Shown here in pieces: positions 8,494-16,924 of a stretch of 54,214 nt of DNA. Within the stretch, counting starts at the first letter, position 1; the number at the start of each line of letters is the position of its first letter. The stretch is from Cupriavidus basilensis OR16 (GTDB lineage Bacteria > Pseudomonadota > Gammaproteobacteria > Burkholderiales > Burkholderiaceae): positions 1-54,214 of the forward strand of contig NZ_AHJE01000172.1 of NCBI RefSeq assembly GCF_000243095.1. The letters run 5' to 3'. A program made the translations under genes and the position numbers. Under the pieces are notes generated by a model. It was not told the origin of the DNA. It worked only from the letters and a program-made list of their open reading frames with translations, and did not search any database.

Positions 8494-9288
8494 ATGAAGA
8501 TTGATCTCACGGGCAAGATCGCCCTTGTTTCAGGATCCACCGCGGGCATCGGCTTCGCGACGGCGAAGGGGCTCGCCGGCGCGGGCGCCAGCGTCATCGT
8601 CAACGGGCGCAGCGAGGCCACGGTAGGCAAGGCCCTGCAGGCGCTGCGCGCCGCCGTTGCCGGCGCCGACGTGACGGGATTCGCCGGCGACCTTGCCGAG
8701 CCCGAGGCCTGCACCCGCCTGCTGGCGGCGCATCCCCGGGTGGATGTGCTGGTGAATAACCTCGGCATCTTCCAGCTCCAGGACTTCTTCGAGACGCCAG
8801 ACAGCGAGTGGACCCGCTTCTTTGAGACCAACGTCATGTCGGGCGTGCGGCTGTCGCGGGCCTACGCGCCGTCCATGGCCGAGCGTCAATGGGGGCGGAT
8901 CGTGTTCGTCTCGTCGGAATCGGGATTGAATATCCCCGCCGACATGATCCACTACGGCTTTACCAAGACCGCGCAGCTCGCGGTCTCGCGCGGGCTGGCC
9001 AGGCGGCTTGCCGGCACCGGCGTGACCGTCAACGCGGTGCTGCCCGGCCCCACGCTGTCGGCGGGCGTCACCGACATGCTCAAGGATGCCATGGCAAGCT
9101 CGGGGCAATCCGCCGAAGCCGTGGCAGCGGACTTCGTCAAGACACACCGCTCCACCTCGATCATCCAGCGTGCTGCCAGCGTCGAAGAAGTCGCCAACAT
9201 GATCGTCTATGTCTGCTCCCCGCAGGCCTCGGCCACCACCGGTGCCGCGTTGCGCGTGGACGGCGGGGTCGTGGATACGATCGCCTGA
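8494..9288 (+). CDS. Short-chain dehydrogenase/reductase (SDR)
   Basis: A 264-aa classical SDR. The cofactor motif is GSTAGIG near residue 13, then NNLG, a catalytic-region SSESG, and Tyr-x-x-x-Lys as YGFTK. ATG at 8494 has AGGA at the right distance; an ATG six bases earlier abuts that site and is less likely. It carries out NAD(P)-dependent oxidation or reduction of an unknown hydroxyl/keto substrate. It precedes the Rrf2 regulator by 123 bp on the same strand, but a separate promoter region lies between, so co-transcription is uncertain. Confidence 0.92.
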   Translation: MKIDLTGKIALVSGSTAGIGFATAKGLAGAGASVIVNGRSEATVGKALQALRAAVAGADVTGFAGDLAEPEACTRLLAAHPRVDVLVNNLGIFQLQDFFETPDSEWTRFFETNVMSGVRLSRAYAPSMAERQWGRIVFVSSESGLNIPADMIHYGFTKTAQLAVSRGLARRLAGTGVTVNAVLPGPTLSAGVTDMLKDAMASSGQSAEAVAADFVKTHRSTSIIQRAASVEEVANMIVYVCSPQASATTGAALRVDGGVVDTIA

Positions 9289-9381
9289 GTCCCGCCGGGC
9301 GGCCTCTTTCTCGCGCGGCCACGCGGCCGCGCCTCTCGCCCGTCCCGGCGCTTGCGCTTCGCACTGAATCTGTATAGGCTG

Positions 9382-9406
9382 AACTACGATTCAATCCATC
9401 CTAGTT
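9382..9406. promoter_or_regulatory. Candidate Rrf2 autoregulatory dyad
   Basis: An imperfect 25-bp inverted repeat, AACTACGATT then five bases then CATCCTAGTT, ends 5 bp before the Rrf2 start codon. Its left arm AACTACGA-TC recurs in the palindrome upstream of the flavoprotein gene at 11273. That is what one regulator controlling both genes would leave. Assignment to this Rrf2 protein is inference. Confidence 0.45.
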
Positions 9407-9411
9407 AAGCC

Positions 9412-9951
9412 ATGTCCCACATCAGCACGGGCGTCGAGTACGGACTGCACTGCCTGCTGTTCCTCGCCGACCCAACGGCAAGCGTCAGGGAGGCCAGCGT
9501 GCGCGACCTGGCAGAGCTGCAGGGTGTCCCGGCCGAATACCTCGCCAAATTGTTCACCAAGCTGGCCAAGGCCGACCTGGTCGTCGCCACCGAAGGCGTT
9601 CGCGGCGGCTTCTCGCTGGCGCGGCCGGCGGCAAAAATCACGGTCTTGGATGTCGTGCAAGCGATCGACGGCGACAAGGCGCTGTTCGACTGCCGCGAGA
9701 TCCGCGAGCGCTGCGCGCTGTTCGATGCGTCGCCGCCCGCCTGGGCCACCCGTGGCGTCTGCTCCATCGATGCCGTCATGCAGGCGGCGGAAAAGGCCAT
9801 GCGGCAAGAGCTCGCCAAGCACACGCTCGCCGATCTCGCCGAGCGGACCCTGGTCAAGGCGCCAGCCAGCTTTGGCCACCACGTAGTGCGATGGCTCGCC
9901 GACCGCGCCACCCATCGGCGCGGCGATCGCGATACGGCAGACAAGGGCTAG
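9412..9951 (+). CDS. Rrf2-family transcriptional regulator
   Basis: A 179-aa winged-helix regulator: GVEYGLHCLLFLA, DLAELQGVPAEYLAKLFTKLAKADLV, then the wing EGVRGGFSLARP. Three cysteines (about residues 94, 101 and 117) lie in the segment where IscR/NsrR relatives bind an Fe-S cluster, so redox or NO sensing is plausible. It is convergent with the NADH-dehydrogenase-like gene, 39 bp away. A motif shared by the two promoters suggests it controls that gene and itself. Confidence 0.92.
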   Translation: MSHISTGVEYGLHCLLFLADPTASVREASVRDLAELQGVPAEYLAKLFTKLAKADLVVATEGVRGGFSLARPAAKITVLDVVQAIDGDKALFDCREIRERCALFDASPPAWATRGVCSIDAVMQAAEKAMRQELAKHTLADLAERTLVKAPASFGHHVVRWLADRATHRRGDRDTADKG

Positions 9952-9990
9952 GCCTGGCGAGAGCGATGCCGTCCAGCCAACGCAAGGGAT

Positions 9991-11199
9991 TTACGCCACC
10001 ACACCGGGATTGGGATTGGCCGCGGCCAGTGCTTGCGCGCGATCTGCGCTGGGCGGATAGATCCACTCGGAATTGATCCGGCCTTTCAGCTTCTTGGCGT
10101 CCGCGCCAACGAGCTTCACTTCGCGCTCCCAGCCCTCGGTGTAGACGGCGCCCCACGGGCCCAGGTCCAGGCAGGTGACGTACCTGGGCTGGCTGTAGGG
10201 GATCGGTGCGAGGCCGAGCAGGTCCGCGGCAACGTTATGCCCCGCCGAGCGGCCAAGGTTCATCGCGTGCTGGCACGACATCGCGGCATGGTTGCCGTCA
10301 TCGTCGGTGGCGGCATAGGCCACATCGCCGGTGGCAAACACGGCATCCACGCCCTTGACGCGCAGGTTGCCGTCCACATGGAGGCGACCGAATACATCGC
10401 GCGGCGCGGGGATCTGCTGCGTGAGCGCGCTGGCGCGCACGCCCGCCGTCCAGATCACCGTCTTGGCATCGATGCGCTCGCCGTCCGCCGTGGTCAAGCC
10501 ATTCTCGTCGACCGACGCCACCGACGCGCCCAGCCGCCAGGTCACGCCAAGCGCTTCAAGCGCTTGCGTGATGACAGGCCGCGGCCCGGCGCCGAGCTCG
10601 GCGGCCAGTTCGTCATGGCGATCGACAACGATGACGTTCACTTCGGCGTCCTCGCCCAGCGCTTCGCGCAGGCGCGCCGGCATTTCAGCCGCGGTCTCGA
10701 TGCCGGTGAAGCCGCCACCGGCCACCACGATGGTATTGCGTGCGGCGGATGCCGGATGATCGGCAAGGCGCTTGATATGCGCCTCCAGCTCAGCCGCTTC
10801 ATCGATCTGGTCCACGCTGAACGCATGCTTGTCCAGGCCGGGGATCTGCGGGCGGAACAGGCGGCTGCCCGTGGCGAGCACGAGCCGGTCATAGGACAGC
10901 GTGGACCTCGCTTGATCGGCGCCAACCACCTCCACTTCATTGCGCTGCGCATGGATCCGCTCGACGGTGCCCTGGATGAACCTGACGCCGACCGCGTCGA
11001 AGATCTCCTTGAGCGGCGCCCGCATCCGTGCGGCGCCCGCCTCGTAGAAGCGGGGACGCACGTGCAGTTCCGGCTGGGGCGCGATCAGCGCGATCTCCAC
11101 CTCCTTCTCGCCCTGCTGGTCGAGCAGGCGCGCCGCGCTCAATGCACTCCACATACCGGCGAAGCCGGCGCCAACGATCAGGATACGTTTGCCCATCAT
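9991..11199 (-). CDS. NAD(P)/FAD-dependent oxidoreductase, type II NADH dehydrogenase-like
   Basis: A 402-aa flavoprotein with two Rossmann dinucleotide sites, ILIVGAGFAGMWSAL at the N-terminus (FAD) and IVVAGGGFTGIETAAE near residue 165 (NADH), and the late FAD motif VFATGDVAYA. It should pass electrons from NADH to quinone or another acceptor at the membrane face. Start: AAAGGAG precedes the twin ATG at 11199/11196, and the second ATG has the better spacing. Family homologs are often paired with an Rrf2 gene, as here. No C-terminal membrane helix is evident. Confidence 0.9.
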   Translation of the reverse strand: MMGKRILIVGAGFAGMWSALSAARLLDQQGEKEVEIALIAPQPELHVRPRFYEAGAARMRAPLKEIFDAVGVRFIQGTVERIHAQRNEVEVVGADQARSTLSYDRLVLATGSRLFRPQIPGLDKHAFSVDQIDEAAELEAHIKRLADHPASAARNTIVVAGGGFTGIETAAEMPARLREALGEDAEVNVIVVDRHDELAAELGAGPRPVITQALEALGVTWRLGASVASVDENGLTTADGERIDAKTVIWTAGVRASALTQQIPAPRDVFGRLHVDGNLRVKGVDAVFATGDVAYAATDDDGNHAAMSCQHAMNLGRSAGHNVAADLLGLAPIPYSQPRYVTCLDLGPWGAVYTEGWEREVKLVGADAKKLKGRINSEWIYPPSADRAQALAAANPNPGVVA

Positions 11200-11272
11200 C
11201 CAACTCCTTTGAATTTACGCATGCGTTCATGCTGCCGTACCTCGCCCGCCGTGCGGCGCCATAACTCCGATT

Positions 11273-11285
11273 CTACGAGTCGTAG
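11273..11285. promoter_or_regulatory. Perfect 13-bp palindrome upstream of the flavoprotein gene
   Basis: CTACGA-G-TCGTAG lies about 75 bp upstream of the flavoprotein start. Read on the coding strand it is AACTACGACTCGTAG, matching the AACTACGATTC arm of the dyad before the Rrf2 gene. It is a strong candidate operator for that Rrf2 regulator. Confidence 0.5.
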
Positions 11286-11513
11286 TTTTGAAACTCAAGG
11301 GAATTTTTTCGGCACGCGTTACCAGCCGACCTCGGTCGGCAGCACGAAATCGTAGCAAGGGGATCGAGCGCGCCAAGCATCATTGCGTGATGTGCGACAT
11401 CACGTTGGCGCGTCACAGGTGACGGCGTTGGTCGCAGCCCGGCGATGGCCGGCACCGCGCGGACAACACGCTCGCAACACCGGCGTGGCGGGTCATGGCG
11501 CATTGCTGTTTGC

Positions 11514-11561
11514 GTTACTGCCGGCGTTATTGCCGGCGCTATTGCCGGCGTTATTGCCGAT
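11514..11561. repeat. Four tandem copies of a 12-bp unit
   Basis: The unit GTTATTGCCGGC is repeated four times with three base differences. It lies in the 335-bp space between the flavoprotein promoter and the 3' end of the secreted PEBP gene. Apart from this repeat and the palindrome at 11273 I see no gene in that space. Read as protein it gives only an Arg-Tyr-Cys-Arg repetition, so it is probably non-coding. Confidence 0.8.
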
Positions 11562-11620
11562 GGCTTAATGCCTTTGGCTTCCTGCTAATGAACGATGCGC
11601 TCAAACAGATACGCGAGCGC

Positions 11621-12175
11621 CTAGCGTGCATATTTTCCAATGACGCTTTGGCCGCCAAGCGCATGGCCTTTCAACGCCTGCATCAGTTCCTCCCGGGTCA
11701 GGCCCGGCGGCAGCGCGGTTGGCGCCAGGTCCGTGGCAATAACGGTCAACATGTAATGGTGCGGCGCATCACCAACCGGCGGACAAGGCCCAAGATAAAT
11801 CGGCTCGCCCCGGACATTCTTGCCAACGGTGGCACCGTGGCCGTCGGCCTGGCCCTCGCCTTCCTTCAACTGGCCACGATCGGCGGCGATGTTGTAGGCG
11901 ACCCAATGCGAATTGCCTAGCCCCATATTGCCCTCGGGATCCAGCAGCAGCACCGCTACGGATCTGGTGCCGGCGGGAAGATTCGACCACGACACCTGCG
12001 GCGACACGCCTTTGCCGCCGCAATCGGACGTATTGTTGCCATGCAGCGTAGGGATCGTCGCCCCATCCGCGAACGATGCGGACGACACTTGCATGGCCGC
12101 TGCATATGCCGTGCCGATGCAGGCATAGACCAGCGCGCCGGCCAGTGCCGCGAAGCGTGTTCTGATGAGATTCAT
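11621..12175 (-). CDS. Secreted YbhB/YbcL (PEBP-like) family protein
   Basis: 184 aa: a signal peptide (MNLIRTRFAALAGALVYACIG, cleavage near TAYA-A) followed by one complete PEBP domain. Family marks are LLLDPEG, HWVAYNI and the signature GPCPPVGDAPHHYML. The start at 12175 puts the signal peptide at the N-terminus; a longer in-frame extension to 12292 has none. It is predicted periplasmic, with no known reaction. It is the second PEBP gene of the window and only distantly similar to the one at 1329. Confidence 0.88.
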   Translation of the reverse strand: MNLIRTRFAALAGALVYACIGTAYAAAMQVSSASFADGATIPTLHGNNTSDCGGKGVSPQVSWSNLPAGTRSVAVLLLDPEGNMGLGNSHWVAYNIAADRGQLKEGEGQADGHGATVGKNVRGEPIYLGPCPPVGDAPHHYMLTVIATDLAPTALPPGLTREELMQALKGHALGGQSVIGKYAR

Positions 12176-12361
12176 TTGCGTCTCGCTCCAATGGAATGAG
12201 TGGAATGTATTCGGTACACGCAAAGAAAGGTCCGCGTATACCCTCTGGCATTCACGATTGCCCGGACTTAATATGGGCTTGATCGTGCTCAAGGCTGTTA
12301 GCAGGTACGGACGATGTCATTAGATATAACGTTAAAAATATAACGACTAAAGGAGACATCC

Positions 12362-12529
12362 ATGCAAGATTATCAAAGCCTTGTTTTCATGTGCGCTATT
12401 GGCCTGGTGTGCCTCTATGTCTTGCTCGGCACACTCTCCCAATCGCTCGCGATCAAATACGGTGCGCCCGCCATCGTTTCGGTCCTGATGGTGGCATTTT
12501 CCGTCTCGCCCTGGCACGTGGTGGGGTAA
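12362..12529 (+). CDS. 55-aa membrane microprotein, unknown
   Basis: This short ORF has a strong ribosome site (AAGGAG, 6-7 bp before ATG) and an AT-rich promoter-like lead (TAACGTTAAAAATATAACG). It encodes two hydrophobic segments: one near residues 7-25 (LVFMCAIGLVCLYVLLGTL) and one near 36-49 (PAIVSVLMVAFSVS). I do not recognise a family. It is divergent from the secreted PEBP gene and followed 31 bp later by the SH3-protein remnant. Function unknown. Confidence 0.6.
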   Translation: MQDYQSLVFMCAIGLVCLYVLLGTLSQSLAIKYGAPAIVSVLMVAFSVSPWHVVG

Positions 12530-12560
12530 ACCGCCATCACCGGCGGCCGCGGAGGCCTTG

Positions 12561-12802
12561 ATGCGCCGACAGGCCGTTAAATGCGTTCTTGCGGGATTCA
12601 CCGCATGGCTCGCCGCGCCCGGCGTGGCGCTCGCGCAGCCTGCCCAGGCCTTCACCGTCAGCCCCGTCAACCTGCGTGCCGGACCCGCTCGGCCGGACCG
12701 GGCTATCCGCCCGCACATGTACGCCCGCCTGGTGCCTATCCGCCCGGCGGTCCACCGGGTCATGGCGGTGGCGGCGGCCATGGTGCCCAGGGCGGCAGAT
12801 AG
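12561..12802 (+). pseudogene. Secreted SH3-domain protein with internal deletion
   Basis: The first part encodes a signal peptide and the start of a bacterial SH3 domain (FTVSPVNLRAGPA), with GGAGG just upstream of the ATG. The frame then leaves the family. One frame over, the typical Pro/Gly/His-rich tail appears (PPGAYPPGGPPGHGGGGGHG) and ends at a stop at 12802. Most of the SH3 domain is missing. The junction near 12685-12700 is flanked by two copies of GCCGGACC, suggesting deletion between short repeats. Left unspliced, the first frame reads through into the acyl-CoA synthetase gene. Confidence 0.6.
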
Positions 12803-12956
12803 CGCCCGGGCAGCCCCCACGACGCACACTGGCAAACGGGTTCAGCCAGCCTGGAAATTTAGGCCATTGCCGGCCACGCCTGCATGGCCCAGAATTTTGC
12901 GCACCCCCTGTCCATACGGACGGCTGCGATTCATAAGAGAAAACCAGGAGACCACC

Positions 12957-14612
12957 ATGCGCGACTATGCCGAGGCCATCGCCGGCTTTTCCTATGAGGC
13001 ATCGATCTCGGAGCGCCTGAGCGGCAAGCTCGATGCCGTCAACGCTTGCGTTGAATGCTGCGACCGCCATGCCCTGCCCGGGCGCATCGCGCTGTTCTGG
13101 GAAAGCCGCGATGGCACCAGCGAGACTTATACCTTCAGCCAGTTGCAAAAGCTCTCCGCGCAGTTCGCCAGCTTCCTCACGGCGCAGGGCATCGGGCCCG
13201 GCGACCGTGTGGCCGGGCTGCTGCCGCGCACGCCGGAACTGTTGGTCACCATCCTGGGCACCTGGCGCGCCGGCGCCGTCTACCAGCCGTTGTTCACAGC
13301 CTTTGGTCCCAAGGCCATCGAGCACCGGCTGCAAACTTCCGGCGCCCGGCTCGTCGTCACCGACGGCGCCAATCGCGGCAAACTCGACGAGGTGGCGAAC
13401 TGCCCCGGCGTACTTACCGTTGGCGGCGCCAAAGGCCGCGGCCTCGTGCGCGGAGACTTCAGTTTCTGGGCGGAGCTGGACCGCCAGCCGGCCCGCTTCG
13501 ATCCGGTCATGCGCACAGGCGACGATCCGTTCCTGATGATGTTCACCTCCGGCACCACCGGTCCCGCCAAGCCGCTGCTGGTCCCGCTCAAGGCCGTGGC
13601 CGCGTTCGCGGGCTATATGCGCGACGCGGTCGACCTGCGCCCCGAAGATGCCTTCTGGAATCTCGCCGATCCGGGCTGGGCCTATGGCTTGTATTACGCG
13701 GTGACAGGGCCGCTGGCCCTGGGGCATCCCACCACGTTCTACGATGGCCCGTTCAGCATCGAGAGCACCTGCCGGGTGATCGACAAGTACGGCATCACCA
13801 ACCTGGCCGGCTCCCCCACCGCCTATCGCCTGCTGATCGCGGCGGGCCAGGCCGTGGCCGGTGCGCTGCGCGGCAAGCTGCGCGCGGTCAGCAGCGCGGG
13901 CGAGCCACTCAACCCGGAAGTGATCCGCTGGTTTGCCGACCAGCTCGACGTCACCATCCACGATCACTACGGCCAGACCGAGCTCGGCATGGTGCTGTGC
14001 AATCACCATGCGCTGCGCCATCCGGTGCACCTGGGCGCCGCCGGATTCGCCAGTCCGGGCCATCGGGTGGTGGTGGTGGACGACGACGCGCGCGAGCTGC
14101 CGGCCGGCCAGCCCGGCACGCTGGCGCTGGATCTGAAGCAATCGCCGATGGCCTGGTTCGCCGGCTACCACGGCACGCCCACCAGCGCCTTCGTCGGCCA
14201 GTACTACCTGACCGGCGACACCGCGGAGCTGAACCCCGATGGCAGCATCAGCTTTATCGGCCGCGCCGACGATGTCATCACCACCTCCGGCTACCGTGTC
14301 GGCCCGTTCGACGTAGAGAGCGCGTTGATCGAGCATCCCGCAGTGGTCGAGACCGCGGTCATCGGCAAGCCCGATCCGGAACGTACCGAACTGATCAAGG
14401 CCTTTGTCGTGCTCGGCCCGGAATACAAGGCGAGCCCGGAGCTGGCCGAAGCGCTGCGGCTGCACGTGCGCAATCGCCTCGCGGCCCACGCCTATCCCCG
14501 CGAGATCGAGTTCGTGCCCGAGTTGCCCAAGACGCCAAGCGGCAAGGTCCAGCGCTTTATCCTGCGCAACCAGGAAGTGGCGCGGCAACGCGAGGGGCAA
14601 GGGCAAGCATAG
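12957..14612 (+). CDS. AMP-dependent acyl-CoA synthetase/ligase
   Basis: 551 aa of the ANL (acyl-adenylate) superfamily. In order: P-loop MFTSGTTGPAKP near residue 195, YGQTELGM near 340, TGDTAELNPDG, the hinge GRADDVITTSGYRVGP, and the C-terminal catalytic lysine motif KTPSGKVQRF near 525. It activates a carboxylic acid to its CoA thioester with ATP; the chain length is unknown. ATG at 12957 has AGGAG 7 bp upstream. The open frame extends upstream into the SH3 remnant, but that part has no homology to ligases. A clear terminator follows. Confidence 0.93.
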   Translation: MRDYAEAIAGFSYEASISERLSGKLDAVNACVECCDRHALPGRIALFWESRDGTSETYTFSQLQKLSAQFASFLTAQGIGPGDRVAGLLPRTPELLVTILGTWRAGAVYQPLFTAFGPKAIEHRLQTSGARLVVTDGANRGKLDEVANCPGVLTVGGAKGRGLVRGDFSFWAELDRQPARFDPVMRTGDDPFLMMFTSGTTGPAKPLLVPLKAVAAFAGYMRDAVDLRPEDAFWNLADPGWAYGLYYAVTGPLALGHPTTFYDGPFSIESTCRVIDKYGITNLAGSPTAYRLLIAAGQAVAGALRGKLRAVSSAGEPLNPEVIRWFADQLDVTIHDHYGQTELGMVLCNHHALRHPVHLGAAGFASPGHRVVVVDDDARELPAGQPGTLALDLKQSPMAWFAGYHGTPTSAFVGQYYLTGDTAELNPDGSISFIGRADDVITTSGYRVGPFDVESALIEHPAVVETAVIGKPDPERTELIKAFVVLGPEYKASPELAEALRLHVRNRLAAHAYPREIEFVPELPKTPSGKVQRFILRNQEVARQREGQGQA

Positions 14613-14648
14613 CGTTGCCGGCACGGCTGCCGGCGAAAAAAAACATGG

Positions 14649-14679
14649 GGGCGCTGCTTGGCAGCGCCCTTTTTCTTTT
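14649..14679 (+). terminator. Rho-independent terminator after the acyl-CoA synthetase gene
   Basis: A perfect 9-bp stem, GGGCGCTGC / GCAGCGCCC, with a TTG loop is followed directly by TTTTTCTTTT. It lies 37 bp after the synthetase stop codon, ending that unit before the next SDR gene. Confidence 0.92.
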
Positions 14680-14834
14680 CCACCCGAGTCCGCGTGTGGC
14701 TGAAGCCGCTTTCGACAGCCCTCCAAAGATGTCCAATCTTATCGAACGAGATCGCCAACTCTTTCGCATGGCTTATTGCCCCGCACTGTCCATAATCCAT
14801 TCACACCACCACACAACGTTCTCAGGAGAACACC

Positions 14835-15584
14835 ATGAATCGCTTCGAAGGTAAAACCGTACTGGTCACTGGCGGCAACAGTGGCATGGGCCTGGCCAGC
14901 GCACAGGCATTCGCCGCCGAGGGCGCGCGCGTCATCGTGACGGGCCGGGACACCGCGACGCTGGAAGCCGCCAGGCCCACGCTGGGCGCCAACGCGCTAG
15001 CGATCCAGAACGAAGCCGGCACCGTTGCCGCGGCCCGCGCGCTGGCAAAGCGTCTCACCGACGAAGGCATCAAGCTCGACGCCGTGTTCATCAACGCGGG
15101 CATCGCCAAGTTCGCACCGCTGTCGGAGGTCGAGGAGTCGATGTGGGACCAGACCTTCAACACCAATGTGAAGGGCCCCTTCTTCCAGATCCAGGCGCTG
15201 ACGCCGCTGTTCAGCCAAGGTGCATCGATTGTGCTCAACGGCTCCATCAACGCGCACATCGGCATGCCGTCATCCGCGGTCTACGCGGCCAGCAAGGCCG
15301 CCCTCATCTCGCTGGCCAGGACGCTCTCCGCCGAGCTGCTGCCGCGCGGCGTACGCGTCAATGTGCTCAGCCCAGGCCCGGTGAGCACGCCGCTCTACGG
15401 CAAGCTCGGCCTGGACGCCGACACCCTCGCCAATACCGCCGCCCAGATCAAGAGCCAGGTTCCGCTTGGCCGCTTTGGCGACCCGAAGGAAATCGCGGCA
15501 ACGGTGCTGCATCTCTCGGCCACCGAATCGGCGTTCATCGTCGGCACGGAGATCATCGTCGATGGCGGCATGAGCCAGCTGTGA
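14835..15584 (+). CDS. Short-chain dehydrogenase/reductase (SDR)
   Basis: A 249-aa classical SDR with TGGNSGMG near residue 12, the INAGI strand, a catalytic Ser in NGSINAHIG, and the YAASK catalytic pair near residue 150. It ends with the usual IIVDGGMSQL. The substrate is unknown. A good AGGAG ribosome site precedes the start. The small ABM monooxygenase gene follows 50 bp later on the same strand, so the two are probably one transcript. Confidence 0.94.
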   Translation: MNRFEGKTVLVTGGNSGMGLASAQAFAAEGARVIVTGRDTATLEAARPTLGANALAIQNEAGTVAAARALAKRLTDEGIKLDAVFINAGIAKFAPLSEVEESMWDQTFNTNVKGPFFQIQALTPLFSQGASIVLNGSINAHIGMPSSAVYAASKAALISLARTLSAELLPRGVRVNVLSPGPVSTPLYGKLGLDADTLANTAAQIKSQVPLGRFGDPKEIAATVLHLSATESAFIVGTEIIVDGGMSQL

Positions 15585-15633
15585 GACGGGGCTGACTTGG
15601 CTGACTTATCACCTGCAAGGAGCACTGAATACC

Positions 15634-15957
15634 ATGAGCGAGCACATTGCCTTTATCGTCCACCTGCCGGGCAAGCCGGAGCATCGCGACGAACTCGAAT
15701 CCAGCTTGCTGGATGTACTGGAGCAGATGGCCAAGGAGCCGGATTTCGTCAACACCTACCTGCATCGCTCGGTCGAAGACCCCGATACGCTGGTGCTGTA
15801 CGAGACCTGGGCTTGCAGCCCCGCGTATTTCCAGGCACATCACTTGAACCGGCCCTATCGGCAAGCGTATGAGCAGGCATTGCCGAGGCTGCTCAAGCGC
15901 GAGCGCACGCTGGAATTCCTCAAGCCACTGCGCGCATTCGAAAAGCCGGCAAAGTAA
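15634..15957 (+). CDS. Antibiotic biosynthesis monooxygenase (ABM/YgiN-like) protein
   Basis: 107 aa with a single ferredoxin-like ABM domain: IAFIVHLPGKPEHRDELE, then FVNTYLHRSVEDPDTLVLYETWA, then a C-terminal helix. Relatives are cofactor-free quinol or polyketide monooxygenases, or act as accessory dimers. It is likely co-transcribed with the preceding SDR, which suggests a quinone/quinol redox pair; that link is inference. Confidence 0.88.
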   Translation: MSEHIAFIVHLPGKPEHRDELESSLLDVLEQMAKEPDFVNTYLHRSVEDPDTLVLYETWACSPAYFQAHHLNRPYRQAYEQALPRLLKRERTLEFLKPLRAFEKPAK

Positions 15958-16042
15958 GCGCGGGCAGTTGACGTTACCTGTCGCGCAAACGCGTGCGGTT
16001 GCCAACAGAGGAGGAAACCGCCCCGGCAATGGGGGGCGGCAT

Positions 16043-16060
16043 GGTACTTCTGGAAGTACC
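16043..16060. repeat. Short perfect inverted repeat
   Basis: GGTACTTC-TG-GAAGTACC, an 8-bp perfect stem in the 345-bp gap between the ABM gene and the phasin gene. The rest of the gap holds a second weak dyad (GATACC ... GGTATC near 16113-16135) and the motif at 16182, but no gene. Confidence 0.5.
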
Positions 16061-16181
16061 CCCACGCAGTTGGGTATGTCCATGTCGACCATGCTGCACA
16101 GCAATAACCCGGATACCGCTTTTGTCCGGGTATCTCCCTAGGGGCTATCCAAATAGAGGGCTCTAGAATCGGCTCTTGGAT

Positions 16182-16192
16182 GGTGCACTGCG
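16182..16192. promoter_or_regulatory. Candidate PhaR-type box upstream of the phasin gene
   Basis: GGTGCACTGCG lies about 110 bp upstream of the phasin start and is repeated exactly at 17084, before the DUF3096 gene. TGCACTGC resembles the TGC/GCA dyads reported for the PHB-responsive repressor PhaR. The regulator gene is not in the window. Confidence 0.35.
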
Positions 16193-16302
16193 CAAATCAG
16201 TGATGCCGCCACCCTTCAGCATCTGATTTTCGACCCGCTTGCCGCGACGGCGCATCCCGTGCTTGTCGGCCTGGCTGCCGGGCGATTCACAGGAGAACAC
16301 GC

Positions 16303-16863
16303 ATGTTCGTTTTTTCGTCCGACCAGTTCGCCGAAGCCCAGAAGGCGCATTTCGCCAGCTTGTTCGCACTGACGAATACGGCCTTCGACGGTTTTCAGAA
16401 ACTGGCCGAGCTGAACCTGCAAGCCGCTAAGTCGAGCCTTGCCGAAAGCCAGGAGCAGATCCAGGCGGCCTTGTCCGGCGGCGACCTGAAGGACGTCTTC
16501 AGCGCACAAGGCAAGTTCGCTCAGCCGGCAGCCGACAAGGCGCTGGCGTATGCCCGCCATGTGTACGAGATTGCCTCGGCCACCCAGGCCGAGCTGACCA
16601 AGACGGTGGAAGCGCAATACGAGCAGCACACCCGCAGCGTGCAGACCTTCGTCGATACGTTCGTGAAGAATGCGCCGGCCGGCTCGGAAGCAATCACCGC
16701 CCTGCTGCAGCAGACGGTTGCCGCCGCCAACAACACCTACGCGTCGGTGCAAAAGGCCTCGATGCAAGCCGCTGAAACGGTCAAGTCCAACTTCGAAGCA
16801 TCGACCGCGGCCGTGACTGGCGCGGCACAGCAAGGCGCACGCCGCGCCGTCAAGCAGGCTTGA
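16303..16863 (+). CDS. phaP: Phasin (PHB granule-associated protein)
   Basis: A 186-aa amphipathic helical protein of the PhaP family: FVFSSDQFAEAQKAHFASLFALTN at the start, a long Ala/Gln/Glu-rich helical middle, and a basic Ala-rich tail (GARRAVKQA). Phasins coat polyhydroxybutyrate granules and control their size. AGGAG stands 8 bp before the ATG. The gene is convergent with the DUF3096 gene and near a second phasin-like gene, making this a small PHB-related locus. An alternative paralog number (phaP1-5) cannot be given. Confidence 0.92.
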   Translation: MFVFSSDQFAEAQKAHFASLFALTNTAFDGFQKLAELNLQAAKSSLAESQEQIQAALSGGDLKDVFSAQGKFAQPAADKALAYARHVYEIASATQAELTKTVEAQYEQHTRSVQTFVDTFVKNAPAGSEAITALLQQTVAAANNTYASVQKASMQAAETVKSNFEASTAAVTGAAQQGARRAVKQA

Positions 16864-16900
16864 CGCAGGGCCCGCCCGCGCATTGCCTGCGGGGCTACGC

Positions 16901-16924
16901 CGGGCACCTCAGCGCAGGTGCCCG
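16901..16924. terminator. Hairpin between convergent phasin and DUF3096 genes
   Basis: A perfect 9-bp stem CGGGCACCT / AGGTGCCCG with a 6-nt loop overlaps the stop codon of the DUF3096 gene and lies 37 bp after the phasin stop. It has no T-tract on either side, so it may be a bidirectional RNA-stabilising or terminating hairpin. Confidence 0.45.

Noticed and set aside
11495..11920. Plus-strand frame containing an Arg-Tyr-Cys-Arg repetition
   Set aside because: It is produced by the 12-bp tandem repeat and then runs antisense into the secreted PEBP gene; no ribosome site or homology was seen.
12537..14726. A 729-codon open frame antisense to the acyl-CoA synthetase gene
   Set aside because: It mirrors the GC-rich third-codon pattern of the real gene. 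It has no recognisable domain and runs through a terminator and the SH3 remnant.
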